A DNA stretch of 64,000 nt from Streptomyces violaceoruber. GTDB lineage: Bacteria > Actinomycetota > Actinomycetes > Streptomycetales > Streptomycetaceae. The notes beneath the pieces are model-generated. The model had not been told where the DNA came from, ran no database searches, and saw only the letters and a program-made list of their open reading frames with translations. The stretch spans positions 1 through 64,000 of the forward strand of contig JODI01000039.1 in assembly GCA_000720805.1 (NCBI GenBank). The letters are read 5' to 3'. The position numbers and the translations under genes were made by a program. Below, piece after piece: positions 20,212 to 28,541 of this stretch. The number at the start of each line of letters is the position of its first letter. The stretch's first letter is position 1.

Positions 20212-20627
20212 GCCACGACTTCTCCCGCCCCGTCACGGGGCATGTGCCGGTCCTGCGGCTCGGTGACGTCCTCCTGGTCACGCTCCAGGGGGATCTGTAC
20301 GACAGCACGGCACAGCAGCTGCAGCAGGACATCGGTGAGACCATCGCCAGCACCGGGGTGACCGGTGTGGTGATCGACATCTCCGGCATCGAGATCGTCG
20401 ACTCCTTCCTCGGCCGGGTGCTGGCCGAGATCGCCGCGAGCTCCCGGCTGCTGGCCGCGCGGACCGTGGTGGCCGGCATGCGGCCGGCGGTCGCGATCAC
20501 GCTGGTGGAGCTCGGCCTGACCCTGCCGGGGCTGCGCACCGCGCTCACCACCGAGGCGGCGATGGACCTCCTCGCGGGACTGGATCCGGACACCCGCTCC
20601 GGCGGCCGGCGCCGGGAGACCCGGTGA
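20208..20627 (+). CDS. rsbS: RsbS-like stressosome STAS protein
   Basis: 139 residues from GTG 20208, overlapping the rsbR stop. It is a single STAS domain: VPVLRLGDVLLVTLQGDLYD, GVVIDISGIEIVDSFLGRVL, TVVAGMRPAVAITLVELG. The serine in DISG falls at residue 59, the same number as the phosphorylated Ser59 of Bacillus subtilis RsbS. The family holds RsbT captive until RsbT phosphorylates it. The basic C-terminal tail (SGGRRRETR) is slightly longer than a minimal RsbS. Its TGA shares a base with the next ATG, giving tight translational coupling. Confidence 0.93.
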   Translation: MSHDFSRPVTGHVPVLRLGDVLLVTLQGDLYDSTAQQLQQDIGETIASTGVTGVVIDISGIEIVDSFLGRVLAEIAASSRLLAARTVVAGMRPAVAITLVELGLTLPGLRTALTTEAAMDLLAGLDPDTRSGGRRRETR

Positions 20628-21064
20628 TGCAGACAGCCGCGGGCGTCGAGGCCTGCCTGCCGATCCGTTCGGACATGGATCTGGTGTGGGTGCGGCAGCA
20701 TGTGCGACAGGCGGCCGGTTTACTGGGATTCGGTCTGGTGGAACAGACCAAGCTGGTCACCGCGGCCAGCGAACTGGCCCGCAACACCCTCGTGCACGGC
20801 GGCGGCGGCCAGATGGAGACGGTGCCGGTGACCAGCGGGCGGGCCCGCGGACTGCGGCTGACCTTCTCCGACGAGGGACCGGGCATCCCGGACGTGGACC
20901 GGGCGCTGAGCGACGGCTACACCTCCGGCGACGGCCTGGGGATGGGGCTGGGCGGCGCGCGCCGTCTGGTGCACGAGTTCGCCGTCGACAGCACCCCGGG
21001 CGTCGGCACCAAGGTCACGGTGGTCTCCTGGGCCATGGTGCCGCGGCCGCGCGAGGAGGTCTGA
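20627..21064 (+). CDS. rsbT: RsbT-like serine/threonine protein kinase
   Basis: 145 residues from ATG 20627 (the adjacent GTG 20624 is possible). The GHKL kinase motifs are complete: N-box TAASELARNTLVHGGG, G1 FSDEGPGIPD, G2 GDGLGMGLGGARRL and the C-terminal TKVTVVSW. RsbT phosphorylates RsbR and RsbS in the stressosome and, once released, activates a PP2C phosphatase of the RsbU type. It is the third gene of an overlapping five-gene set; its TGA at 21062-21064 overlaps the next ATG by one base. Confidence 0.93.
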   Translation: MQTAAGVEACLPIRSDMDLVWVRQHVRQAAGLLGFGLVEQTKLVTAASELARNTLVHGGGGQMETVPVTSGRARGLRLTFSDEGPGIPDVDRALSDGYTSGDGLGMGLGGARRLVHEFAVDSTPGVGTKVTVVSWAMVPRPREEV

Positions 21065-22107
21065 TGCCCCGCGTGTGGGACGTCCCCGTGCACGACTCGA
21101 CCCGGGTGCGTGACGCCAGGGTCGCCGCGGAGGAAGCGGCCACCCTGGCGGGCCTCGACGAGCCGCGTACGGCGGCGGCCGCGCTGGTGGTGACCGAGCT
21201 GGCGACGAACCTGCTCAAGCACGCCGGGGGCGGCCAGGTGCTCGTCGACATCGTGGCCCCGCCCCGCGCCGACGGCGGTGCCCACCTGGTGCAGATCGCC
21301 GCCATCGACCACGGGCCGGGCATCGCCGACATCCGGGCCGCGCTGCGCGACGGTTACTCCACGGCGCGTTCCCTGGGCGCCGGTCTGGGCACCTGCCGCC
21401 GTATAGCGGACGACTTCGACCTGTACAGCGTGCCGGGCCGGGGCACGGTGGTGCTGGCCCGGGTCGGTGTCCGCCCGAAGGAAGCGGTACCGGCCGCCGC
21501 CGTGCGGGTCGGCGGGGTGAACGTCCCGTTCGCCGGGGCGCAGTACTCGGGCGACGCCTGGGCGTGGGCCCGGTCGGGCGACCGGCTGACCCTGATGATG
21601 GCCGACGGGCTGGGACACGGTCCCGAGGCGGCCCGCGCGTCGACGGCCGCGTCCGAGGCCCTGCACCGCTCGGCCCACCTCCCCCCGTCCCAGGCGCTGG
21701 TCCAGCTGGACTCGGCGCTGCGCGGCACCAGGGGGGCGGCCATTGCGGTGGCCCAGGTCGAGGCCGGCGCGGGCGTGCTGCGGTTCGCCGGGGTCGGCAA
21801 CATAGGGGCACGGCTGCGGGAGGGCGACACCTGGCGTTCCCTGCTGTCACGACCGGGGATCGTGGGCGTCCACAAGCACGCCACGCTGCGCGAGGACCGT
21901 ACGCGCTGGGCGGCCGACCGGATGCTGATCCTGCACAGTGACGGCCTGCCCAGTCGCTGGATTCCGTCGTCCGACCCGCGGCTGCTGGAGGCCGATCCGG
22001 CCGTGGTGGCCGCCGTGACGGTCCGCGACGCGAGCAGTTCCGCCCGCCCGGTGCGGGACGACACCTCCGTGGCGGTGCTGGCGCCGACCCCACCGGAGGC
22101 TCCATGA
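21064..22107 (+). CDS. HATPase (RsbT/RsbW-like) fused to a PP2C/SpoIIE phosphatase (RsbX-like)
   Basis: 347 residues from ATG 21064. Residues about 1-135 are a GHKL ATPase (VVTELATNLLKHAGGGQ, IDHGPGIADI, LGAGLGTCRRIADDF). Residues about 150-345 are a compact SpoIIE-type phosphatase (GVNVPFAGAQYSGDAW, MMADGLGHGPEAARAS, VRDDTSVAVL) like the RsbX feedback phosphatase that resets RsbS and RsbR. Family knowledge places RsbX at the end of rsb operons; here it is fused to a second kinase-like domain directly after rsbT. The next gene overlaps by four bases (ATGA). Which of the two domains is active, and on which substrate, is unknown. Confidence 0.88.
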   Translation: MPRVWDVPVHDSTRVRDARVAAEEAATLAGLDEPRTAAAALVVTELATNLLKHAGGGQVLVDIVAPPRADGGAHLVQIAAIDHGPGIADIRAALRDGYSTARSLGAGLGTCRRIADDFDLYSVPGRGTVVLARVGVRPKEAVPAAAVRVGGVNVPFAGAQYSGDAWAWARSGDRLTLMMADGLGHGPEAARASTAASEALHRSAHLPPSQALVQLDSALRGTRGAAIAVAQVEAGAGVLRFAGVGNIGARLREGDTWRSLLSRPGIVGVHKHATLREDRTRWAADRMLILHSDGLPSRWIPSSDPRLLEADPAVVAAVTVRDASSSARPVRDDTSVAVLAPTPPEAP

Positions 22108-23819
22108 CACGCAGCCTGCCGATCACCACCGTCGTCGACGCGGCCCGGGCCCGGATCGCCACCGCCCGGCTGGCCGCCGCCCACGGTGTGCCGGCCCTCG
22201 AACGCACCCGTCTGACCTCCGCGCTCAGCGCGCACCTGCGGCAGTGTCTGACGAAGGGCGGCACATGGCGGCTCACTCTGGCGACCACGGCCGCGCCCGC
22301 CGACGAGGGGCTGCTGCACGTGGAGGTGACGCCCGCGCGGGATGCGGGCCTCGCCGCCGCGCAGACGCCGTGGCGGACGACGGTCCGCTGCCCCGAGGCC
22401 GCCGACCCGGCCGGTGCCGCCGCGGTCGCCGACGACCGGGTGGTCCTGGCGGAGGCCCTGCTGAGTGCCGACGAAGACACCGCGCTGGTGTTGGAGAAAC
22501 TCGGCGAGCAGGAGGATCTGGTCACCTTCCACCGGGAGGAACTGCACCAGACCAACCAGGGCGTGCTGGCGCTGCACGCCGAACTGGACGCGGCCGGGCG
22601 GGCGCAGCGCGAGGCCTTCGCCGCCGAGCGCACGGCGCGCACCGAGGCGGAGAGCGCCCGGCGCCGGCTGACGTTCCTGGCGGATGCCAGCGCGGTGCTC
22701 ACGGCATCGCTGAACCATCACGAGATCGTGCGCCGGCTGCCCGACCTGCTGGTGCCCGAATACGCCCGCAGCGTCGACGTGTGGCTGTTCGACGACGAGG
22801 ACCGGCACCGGCCCGCCCCGCATCCGGCGGCCGCCGTGCTCGCCGCCCGCACCGGACGCCCGCAGTACGCCGCCGACCATCCGGGCGGCCTGCCCGGCGT
22901 CGACGACCAGCCGCCCTCGGCGCTGGATCCCGCCCGGCCCCTGCTGTGCATCCCGCTGCCGACGCGGCGTGCCCCGCTGGGCGTACTCACGCTGTCCCCG
23001 CCCGGTGGCCGCTGGGACCCCGACGACGCCGTGATGCTGATCGAGCTCACCAGACGCGCCAGCATCGCCATCGACAACGCCCGCCGCTTCGAGCACAACC
23101 GCGACATCGCCGAGACCCTGCAGCGGGCCCTGCTCACGGATCTGCCCACCACACCGGGGCTCAGCCTGGCCGCCCGCTATCTTCCGGCCACGCACGGGCT
23201 GAACATCGGCGGCGACTGGTACGACGCCTTCCGGCAGCCCGACGGCAGCCTGATCACCGTCATCGGCGACGTCACCGGGCACGGTCTGCACGCGGCCGTG
23301 ATGATGAGCCAGCTGCGCACCGCGCTGCGCGCCTACGCCGTCGACGGCGGCAGTCCGGGCCAGCTGCTGACCCGGCTCCACACGTTCCTGCACCATCTGC
23401 AGCCCGATCTGTACGCCACCGCGGTCATCGCGCGGTTCCGGCCCGGCGACCCCACCCTGACCTGGGCGGCGGCGGGCCATCCCCCGCCGGTGCTGCGTAC
23501 CCCCGACGGAAACGTGCACACCCTCGACGCCAAACCCGGCGCGATGCTCGGCATCCCGCTGCGGCAGGAGATCGCCGACCACACCGCGCCGCTGGCGCCC
23601 GGCTCCACGCTGGCGCTGTACACGGACGGCCTGGTGGAGCGGCGCGCTCAGGGCATAGACCCCGGCATCGAGCGCCTGGCGGACGCGCTCGGGGCGTTCG
23701 GCTCGGCCGAGCTGGACGCCGATCTGGAGGGTGCGGCGGACGGGATCCTCACTCCGCTGCTGAGCGACTCCGAACGCGACGACGACGTGTGTCTGCTCCT
23801 GTGTCACCTGCGTGCCTGA
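22104..23819 (+). CDS. GAF-SpoIIE phosphatase, RsbU-like
   Basis: 571 residues from ATG 22104, overlapping the previous stop. The N-terminal about 180 residues include a coiled coil (LVLEKLGEQEDLVTFHREEL to about residue 190). A GAF-like region follows (about 190-330, ending RASIAIDNARRFEHNRDIAE), then a PP2C/SpoIIE phosphatase (NIGGDWYDAFRQ, IGDVTGHGLHAAVM, LALYTDGLVERRA, DDDVCLLL). RsbU phosphatases are activated by RsbT and dephosphorylate RsbV-type STAS proteins, so this is the likely output enzyme of the operon and may act on the STAS protein encoded at 18.7 kb. That link is inferred from position. Confidence 0.9.
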   Translation: MTRSLPITTVVDAARARIATARLAAAHGVPALERTRLTSALSAHLRQCLTKGGTWRLTLATTAAPADEGLLHVEVTPARDAGLAAAQTPWRTTVRCPEAADPAGAAAVADDRVVLAEALLSADEDTALVLEKLGEQEDLVTFHREELHQTNQGVLALHAELDAAGRAQREAFAAERTARTEAESARRRLTFLADASAVLTASLNHHEIVRRLPDLLVPEYARSVDVWLFDDEDRHRPAPHPAAAVLAARTGRPQYAADHPGGLPGVDDQPPSALDPARPLLCIPLPTRRAPLGVLTLSPPGGRWDPDDAVMLIELTRRASIAIDNARRFEHNRDIAETLQRALLTDLPTTPGLSLAARYLPATHGLNIGGDWYDAFRQPDGSLITVIGDVTGHGLHAAVMMSQLRTALRAYAVDGGSPGQLLTRLHTFLHHLQPDLYATAVIARFRPGDPTLTWAAAGHPPPVLRTPDGNVHTLDAKPGAMLGIPLRQEIADHTAPLAPGSTLALYTDGLVERRAQGIDPGIERLADALGAFGSAELDADLEGAADGILTPLLSDSERDDDVCLLLCHLRA

Positions 23820-24049
23820 GGTGCCTGAGGTGCCGTCTGCGCAATTCCCTCGCTTTCTTTCCGTTCTGCCCCGGTGCGCTTCGGCGGCCGGGCGGGCATG
23901 GTGGTGATCGACGCGTTCGTCTGCCTGCCGTGGCCCGCCGGTGAACGGCCGGCATCGCGATGGGACCGATGAGGTGCGAAGCGGCGATCCACGGGCAGGC
24001 GAATGGCGTTCGAGGCAGACCGCCTGGAGCCGCAGAAAGGGATGAACAC

Positions 24050-25417
24050 GTGACACGACCCAGGATCCTGGTGGTTGGCGCAGGCTTCGCCGGAGTGGAG
24101 TGCGTCCGCCGTCTGGAACGGAAACTCTCCCCGGACGAAGCCGACGTCACGCTGGTGACGCCGTTCGCCTACCAGCTCTATCTTCCGCTGCTGCCCCAGG
24201 TCGCCTCCGGCGTGCTGACGCCGCAGTCGATCGCCGTCTCGCTGCGCCGCAGCAAGAAGTACCGCACGCGGATCATTCCGGGTGGCGCGATCGGCGTGGA
24301 CCTCAAGGCGAAGGTCTGCGTCATCCGCACCATCACCGACCGGATCATCGACGAGCCGTACGACTACATCGTGCTGGCCCCCGGCAGCATCACCCGCACC
24401 TTCGACATCCCCGGCCTCACCGACAACGCCTTCGGCATGAAGACCCTCGCCGAAGCCGCCTACATACGCGACCACGTCATCTCCCAGCTGGACCTGGCCG
24501 ACGCCAGCCAGGACCCGGCGGAGCGTGCCTCCCGGCTGCAGTTCGTGGTGGTCGGCGGCGGCTACGCCGGTACCGAGACCGCGGCCTGCCTGCAGCGTCT
24601 CACCCACGCCGCGGTCAAGCGCTACCCGCGTCTGGATCCGGGCCTGATCAAGTGGCACCTGATCGACATCGCCCCGAAGCTGATGCCGGAGCTGGGCGAC
24701 AAACTCGGCCGCAGCGCCCAGGAGATCCTGCGCAAGCGGGGCATCGAGGTCTCGCTCGGCGTCTCCATCGACAAGGCCGGCCCCGAGGAGGTCACCTTCA
24801 CCGACGGCCGGGTGGTCCCCACCCGCACCCTGATCTGGACCGCCGGTGTCGTCGCCAGTCCTCTCATCGCCACGCTCGGCGCGGAGACGGTGCGCGGTCG
24901 GCTCGCGGTGACCGCCGACATGAACCTGCCCGGCCAGGACGGGGTGTTCGCGCTCGGTGACGCCGCCGCGGTGCCCGACGAGGCCAAGGGCGAGGACGGC
25001 GCGGTGTGCCCGCCGACCGCGCAGCACGCGATGCGGCAGGGCAAGCACGTCGCCGACAACGTCATCGCGACGCTGCGTGGCCAGGCGACCAAGCCGTACG
25101 TCCACAAGGACCTCGGCCTCGTCGTCGACCTCGGCGGCAAGGACGCCGTCTCCAAGCCGCTCGGTATCGAACTGCGCGGTGTGCCCGCGCAGGCCGTCGC
25201 CCGCGGCTACCACTGGCAGGCGCTGCGCACCGGTGTCGCCAAGACCCGGGTGATGACGAACTGGGTGCTCAACGCGCTCGCCGGCGACGATTTCGTCCGT
25301 ACCGGCTTCCAGGCCCGCAAGCCCGCCAAGCTGAAGGACTTCGAGTACACGGACTCGTATCTGACGCCCGAGCAGGTGCGGGCCCACGTCGACGGCACCG
25401 AGCGCCAGGAGCAGTGA
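24050..25417 (+). CDS. ndh: Type II NADH dehydrogenase (NDH-2)
   Basis: 455 residues from GTG 24050, preceded by GAAAGGGA. Two Rossmann motifs are visible: the N-terminal FAD site ILVVGAGFAGVECVRRLE and the NADH site VVVGGGYAGTETAACLQRL near residue 165, plus GVFALGDAAAVPDEA near the C-terminus, which contacts FAD. The C-terminal part (VLNALAGDDFVRTGFQARKP) is the membrane-associating region seen in NDH-2. The enzyme oxidises NADH and reduces quinone without pumping protons. It is separated from the rsb operon by 230 bp and from the DUF4287 gene by a hairpin-containing spacer. Confidence 0.93.
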   Translation: MTRPRILVVGAGFAGVECVRRLERKLSPDEADVTLVTPFAYQLYLPLLPQVASGVLTPQSIAVSLRRSKKYRTRIIPGGAIGVDLKAKVCVIRTITDRIIDEPYDYIVLAPGSITRTFDIPGLTDNAFGMKTLAEAAYIRDHVISQLDLADASQDPAERASRLQFVVVGGGYAGTETAACLQRLTHAAVKRYPRLDPGLIKWHLIDIAPKLMPELGDKLGRSAQEILRKRGIEVSLGVSIDKAGPEEVTFTDGRVVPTRTLIWTAGVVASPLIATLGAETVRGRLAVTADMNLPGQDGVFALGDAAAVPDEAKGEDGAVCPPTAQHAMRQGKHVADNVIATLRGQATKPYVHKDLGLVVDLGGKDAVSKPLGIELRGVPAQAVARGYHWQALRTGVAKTRVMTNWVLNALAGDDFVRTGFQARKPAKLKDFEYTDSYLTPEQVRAHVDGTERQEQ

Positions 25418-25430
25418 CGCTCCCGCCCGC

Positions 25431-25480
25431 GTGACGCAGGTCACTCCTTACCGCCGATCGGTTTGCGTGGGGTCGGCGGT
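25431..25480 (+). terminator. Two hairpins downstream of ndh
   Basis: GTGAC-GCAG-GTCAC (25431-25444) is followed by an 8-bp inverted repeat ACCGCCGA (25450-25457) / TCGGCGGT (25473-25480). There is no T run, as is usual for streptomycete terminators. The second hairpin also sits just upstream of the DUF4287 ribosome site, so attenuation is possible. Confidence 0.4.
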
Positions 25481-25522
25481 CCAAGGAGGGACGGCACAGC
25501 GCCACGACGAGAGGACACCGCC

Positions 25523-25735
25523 ATGACCGCGACCGCGAAGGGCCCCGCGAGCTACTTCCCCTCCATCGAGAAGAAGTACGGCCGCCCGATCGCCGAGTGG
25601 CAGGAGCTCATCCGTTCCTCGCCGCTGACCCGGCACATGGAGCTGGTGACCTGGCTGAAGACCGAGCACGGTCTGGGACACGGCCACGCCAACGCGCTGG
25701 TGGCGTACACCCTCGCGGAGGCCGGGGACAGGTGA
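25523..25735 (+). CDS. DUF4287-family small protein
   Basis: 70 residues from ATG 25523 with GAGAGGA upstream. The sequence ASYFPSIEKKYGRPIAEWQ, then IRSSPLTRHMELVTWLKTEH, and GLGHGHANALVAYTLAEAG is the DUF4287 pattern: a short helical cytoplasmic protein found alone or beside DUF5655 domains. Its function is not known. It sits between ndh and a FUSC-like membrane protein gene, in the same direction, with 62 bp to the latter. An operator-like dyad lies in that downstream spacer. Confidence 0.88.
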   Translation: MTATAKGPASYFPSIEKKYGRPIAEWQELIRSSPLTRHMELVTWLKTEHGLGHGHANALVAYTLAEAGDR

Positions 25736-25743
25736 TCCGCCCT

Positions 25744-25772
25744 GTCATGACATGCTGAGCGGAGATCATGAC
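25744..25772 (+). promoter_or_regulatory. Paired TCATGA dyads before the FUSC-like gene
   Basis: GTCATGAC (25744-25751) is itself palindromic, and a second TCATGAC lies at 25766-25772. The two form an inverted repeat whose centres are about 22 bp apart, two helical turns. The site is 26 bp before the GTG of the membrane protein, a reasonable place for a repressor. Confidence 0.4.
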
Positions 25773-25797
25773 GTGACACGGGAGTGAGTCAGGCGGC

Positions 25798-28047
25798 GTG
25801 AAGGCAGCGGGACGGTCGGTCCGGGCACGACTGCGGGACGGCGTCGCGGCGTCCGACCCCGGGCTGCTGCGGCTGACCGCGGGACTCAGAACGGTCGGCG
25901 CCATCGCGCTCACCCTGGCCGTGCTCGGCCTCTTCGGCGCCGGCATCACGTATCTGGTGGCCGGGGCCATGGCGGCGATGGTCGGCACCTTCGCCATCCG
26001 TGAGAAACAGCGCGCCCAGCAGGCGGTGACCCTCGCGCTGGGCCTGCCGGTGGCGCTGGCGTCCGTGACGCTGGGCGCGGTGCTCAGTTCCCGCGTGGTG
26101 GGCGGTGACGTCTTCTTCGTCGCGCTCATCTTCTGCGCGGTCTACGGCCGCCGGTTCGGCGACCGCGGCACCGCGCTCGGCCTGATCGGCTTCCAGCTCT
26201 ACTTCCTGTCCCTGTTCGTCGGCGCCACCGTCTCCGTGCTGCCCCAGCTGTACGGCGTCCTCGGCATCGCGTTCGCGAGCAGCGCCCTGGTGCGTTTCGT
26301 GCTGGTGCCCGAGACACCCGCCGGCATCCTGGAACGGCTGCGCGACGCCTTCCGGGCCCGGCTCGCCCAGCTGGTGTCCGCGCAGATCGACCTGCTCGAC
26401 GCCGGGCCGGACGAGGTGGAGAAGGCCCTGGCGGACCTGCGGGACGGCAACTCCCGGCTGCACGAGACCGCGATGATGATCCAGGGCCGGCTCGAGGACG
26501 GCACCGCCGACAAGGCCACGGCCCGCCTGCTGCAACGCCGTGTCGCGGACGCCGAGATCGCCGCCGAGCGGCTGGGCCTGCTGCTGCTGACCGCGCGCAG
26601 CGCCGAACGGGCGGACACGCTCACCCTGCACCTGCCGGGCGCCTCCGTCCGAGTCGGTGCTCCCCCGCCCGCGCGGGACGAGGTGACCGCCACCCTGCGC
26701 CGCGATCTCGAGGCGGTGCGGACGCTGGTGCTGCGCCCCGTCTCCGACCACACCGGAACCGCGCTGGCCCTGGTGCGCAACCGGCTGCTCGGCTACCGCG
26801 ACGAGGAGAACCTGCCGCCCGCCTCGGCCGCCGTCCAGGACGTGTTCCGGGGAATCGGCGAGACCGCGCGCGCGGTGCTGGGGCTGCGGATCGCCCTCGG
26901 CGGGGCGCAGGACGACTCGGACGACTCCCCGGCGACCGCCCGCTCCCGCGAGGAGCTGGACGCCGAGGACGCGGCGATCGACTCCGGTGACGACGAGGAC
27001 CAGGCGGACGAGGCGGCCACCGGGCTGCGGCGGCCGACGACGCGGGCGGCCGTGCAGGTCGCCGTGGGGTCCTCGCTGGCCATCGTCGGCGGCGAGTTCC
27101 TCTCCAGTCAGCGCTGGTACTGGGCGGTGCTGACCTGCTGGATCGTCTTCCTCAACACGGCGTCCACGGGTGAGATCCTGGTCAAGGGCTACCGTCGGCT
27201 GGTGGGCACCGTGCTGGGTGTCGTGGCCGGTATCGTCCTGGCGGGTCTGGTCGGCCATCACACCTGGACGGCGTTCGCGCTGGTGCTGGTGCTGGTCTTC
27301 GCGATGTTCTACACCGCGCCCCTGTCGTACACGCTGATGTCGTTCTTCGTCACCGCCGCGCTGGGGCTGCTGTACACCCTGCTGCACACCTACAGTTTCT
27401 CGGTGCTGGTGCTGCGGGTGGAGGAGACGGCGCTCGGCGCGGCCTGCGGGGTGGTGGCGGCGGCCCTCGTGCTGCCGGTGCACACCGACCGTCGTACGAA
27501 CGATCTGCTGGTGGCCGCGCTGGAACGGCTCGCGGAGGTCACGGAGTCGGCGGTGGACCAGCTCAGCGGCGGGCCCTCGGTCGATCTGCTCGACCAGGCG
27601 CGCGACCTCGACCAGGCGCTGGCCGACCTGAGGGCCGCCACCCAGCCGCTCACCTATCCGATCACCCCGTTGCGGGCCCGGCGGGACACCGCCCGGTATG
27701 TCGTCGCGCTCCTGGAGACCTGCGCGTACCACGCGCGGTCGCTGGCGGCCACGGCCGAGTTGTTGCCCACGCATCCGTCGATCGCGGCGGACCCGAGGCT
27801 GCGCCGGGCCGGGGAGCGGATCGCGCACAACATCGAGGCGATCGCCGCACATGTCACCGACGAACAGGCCGCGGCCGGGATCGAGGCCGGGCCGAGCATC
27901 GCCTCGCTGCTGGAGCCGGACGCGCCGGACACACCGGGTTCCGGCAGGATCACCGACCGCGTGCTGCGGCATCTGCAGCGTCTGGACGAGACGGTGGCCG
28001 GGCTGGCCCGGCCGCTGGGCGTTCCCGTCGCCGGGCCCCGGCGGTGA
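25798..28047 (+). CDS. FUSC-family (aromatic-acid-exporter-like) integral membrane protein
   Basis: 749 residues from GTG 25798. Two hydrophobic blocks are seen: residues about 30-165 (VGAIALTLAVLGLFGAGITY to ASSALVRFVLV) and about 415-565 (AVQVAVGSSLAIVGGEF, GTVLGVVAGIVLAGLVGHH, AALGLLYTLLHTYSF), separated by a long soluble helical region. The second block ends in AAALVLPVHTDRRTNDLL, typical of FUSC/YccS-like proteins, which have this two-block topology and are linked to efflux of aromatic acids. Substrate and regulator are unknown. It is convergent with a small hypothetical gene 33 bp away. Confidence 0.82.
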   Translation: MKAAGRSVRARLRDGVAASDPGLLRLTAGLRTVGAIALTLAVLGLFGAGITYLVAGAMAAMVGTFAIREKQRAQQAVTLALGLPVALASVTLGAVLSSRVVGGDVFFVALIFCAVYGRRFGDRGTALGLIGFQLYFLSLFVGATVSVLPQLYGVLGIAFASSALVRFVLVPETPAGILERLRDAFRARLAQLVSAQIDLLDAGPDEVEKALADLRDGNSRLHETAMMIQGRLEDGTADKATARLLQRRVADAEIAAERLGLLLLTARSAERADTLTLHLPGASVRVGAPPPARDEVTATLRRDLEAVRTLVLRPVSDHTGTALALVRNRLLGYRDEENLPPASAAVQDVFRGIGETARAVLGLRIALGGAQDDSDDSPATARSREELDAEDAAIDSGDDEDQADEAATGLRRPTTRAAVQVAVGSSLAIVGGEFLSSQRWYWAVLTCWIVFLNTASTGEILVKGYRRLVGTVLGVVAGIVLAGLVGHHTWTAFALVLVLVFAMFYTAPLSYTLMSFFVTAALGLLYTLLHTYSFSVLVLRVEETALGAACGVVAAALVLPVHTDRRTNDLLVAALERLAEVTESAVDQLSGGPSVDLLDQARDLDQALADLRAATQPLTYPITPLRARRDTARYVVALLETCAYHARSLAATAELLPTHPSIAADPRLRRAGERIAHNIEAIAAHVTDEQAAAGIEAGPSIASLLEPDAPDTPGSGRITDRVLRHLQRLDETVAGLARPLGVPVAGPRR

Positions 28048-28080
28048 TCAGGGTCGCGTCCCCGGGACACCCGAGGGCCC

Positions 28081-28512
28081 TCAGATGTCCGTGGGCAGGT
28101 TGCTCACCTCGGCGATGCCGCGCAGCTCGTCGTTGAGCTGCTGGCGTTCGCGGATGTAGTCGGCGATCTCGCCCAGGCGGACCGGGTCGGACGCGGTGGC
28201 CGCGTCGGTGACGACCCGGACCGGGCCGGTGTCGTCGATGTCCAGCTCGATCACCTCGTTGTCCAGCCGGCCGGTGACGGCGGTGGCGATGACCAGGGCG
28301 GCCTCGTCCCGGATCTCCTGGGAGAGCTCGTCGGTATGGGATTCGTCGAGTGCGAAGTCGAGTGCGGGCAGGCGTTGTTCGTCGATGGCCCGAAGAACCG
28401 GTTCGACCACGCTGAGCAGCATCTCGAAGTCCTCGGTGTCCATACGGATGCGCAGCAGGCCGAGGTAGACGTCCACGGGCCGGCCGTCGGGCGGAAGCTC
28501 GGGTTCGTTCAT
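28081..28512 (-). CDS. Acidic hypothetical protein
   Basis: 143 residues from ATG 28512. I do not recognise a family. The protein is acidic, soluble and mostly helical (TEDFEMLLSVVEPVLRAIDE, ELSQEIRDEAALVIATAVTG), with a central strand-like stretch (NEVIELDIDDTGPVRVVTD) and a C-terminal helix (ADYIRERQQLNDELRGIAE). No signal peptide or membrane segment. It is the last gene of a minus-strand group that runs from the sigma factor gene through DUF5133, ANTAR-GAF and DUF1206 genes, so a stress role is possible from context only. Confidence 0.75.
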   Translation of the reverse strand: MNEPELPPDGRPVDVYLGLLRIRMDTEDFEMLLSVVEPVLRAIDEQRLPALDFALDESHTDELSQEIRDEAALVIATAVTGRLDNEVIELDIDDTGPVRVVTDAATASDPVRLGEIADYIRERQQLNDELRGIAEVSNLPTDI

Positions 28513-28541
28513 CCTGTGCGGGTTCCCCCGGCAGCGCCGGT

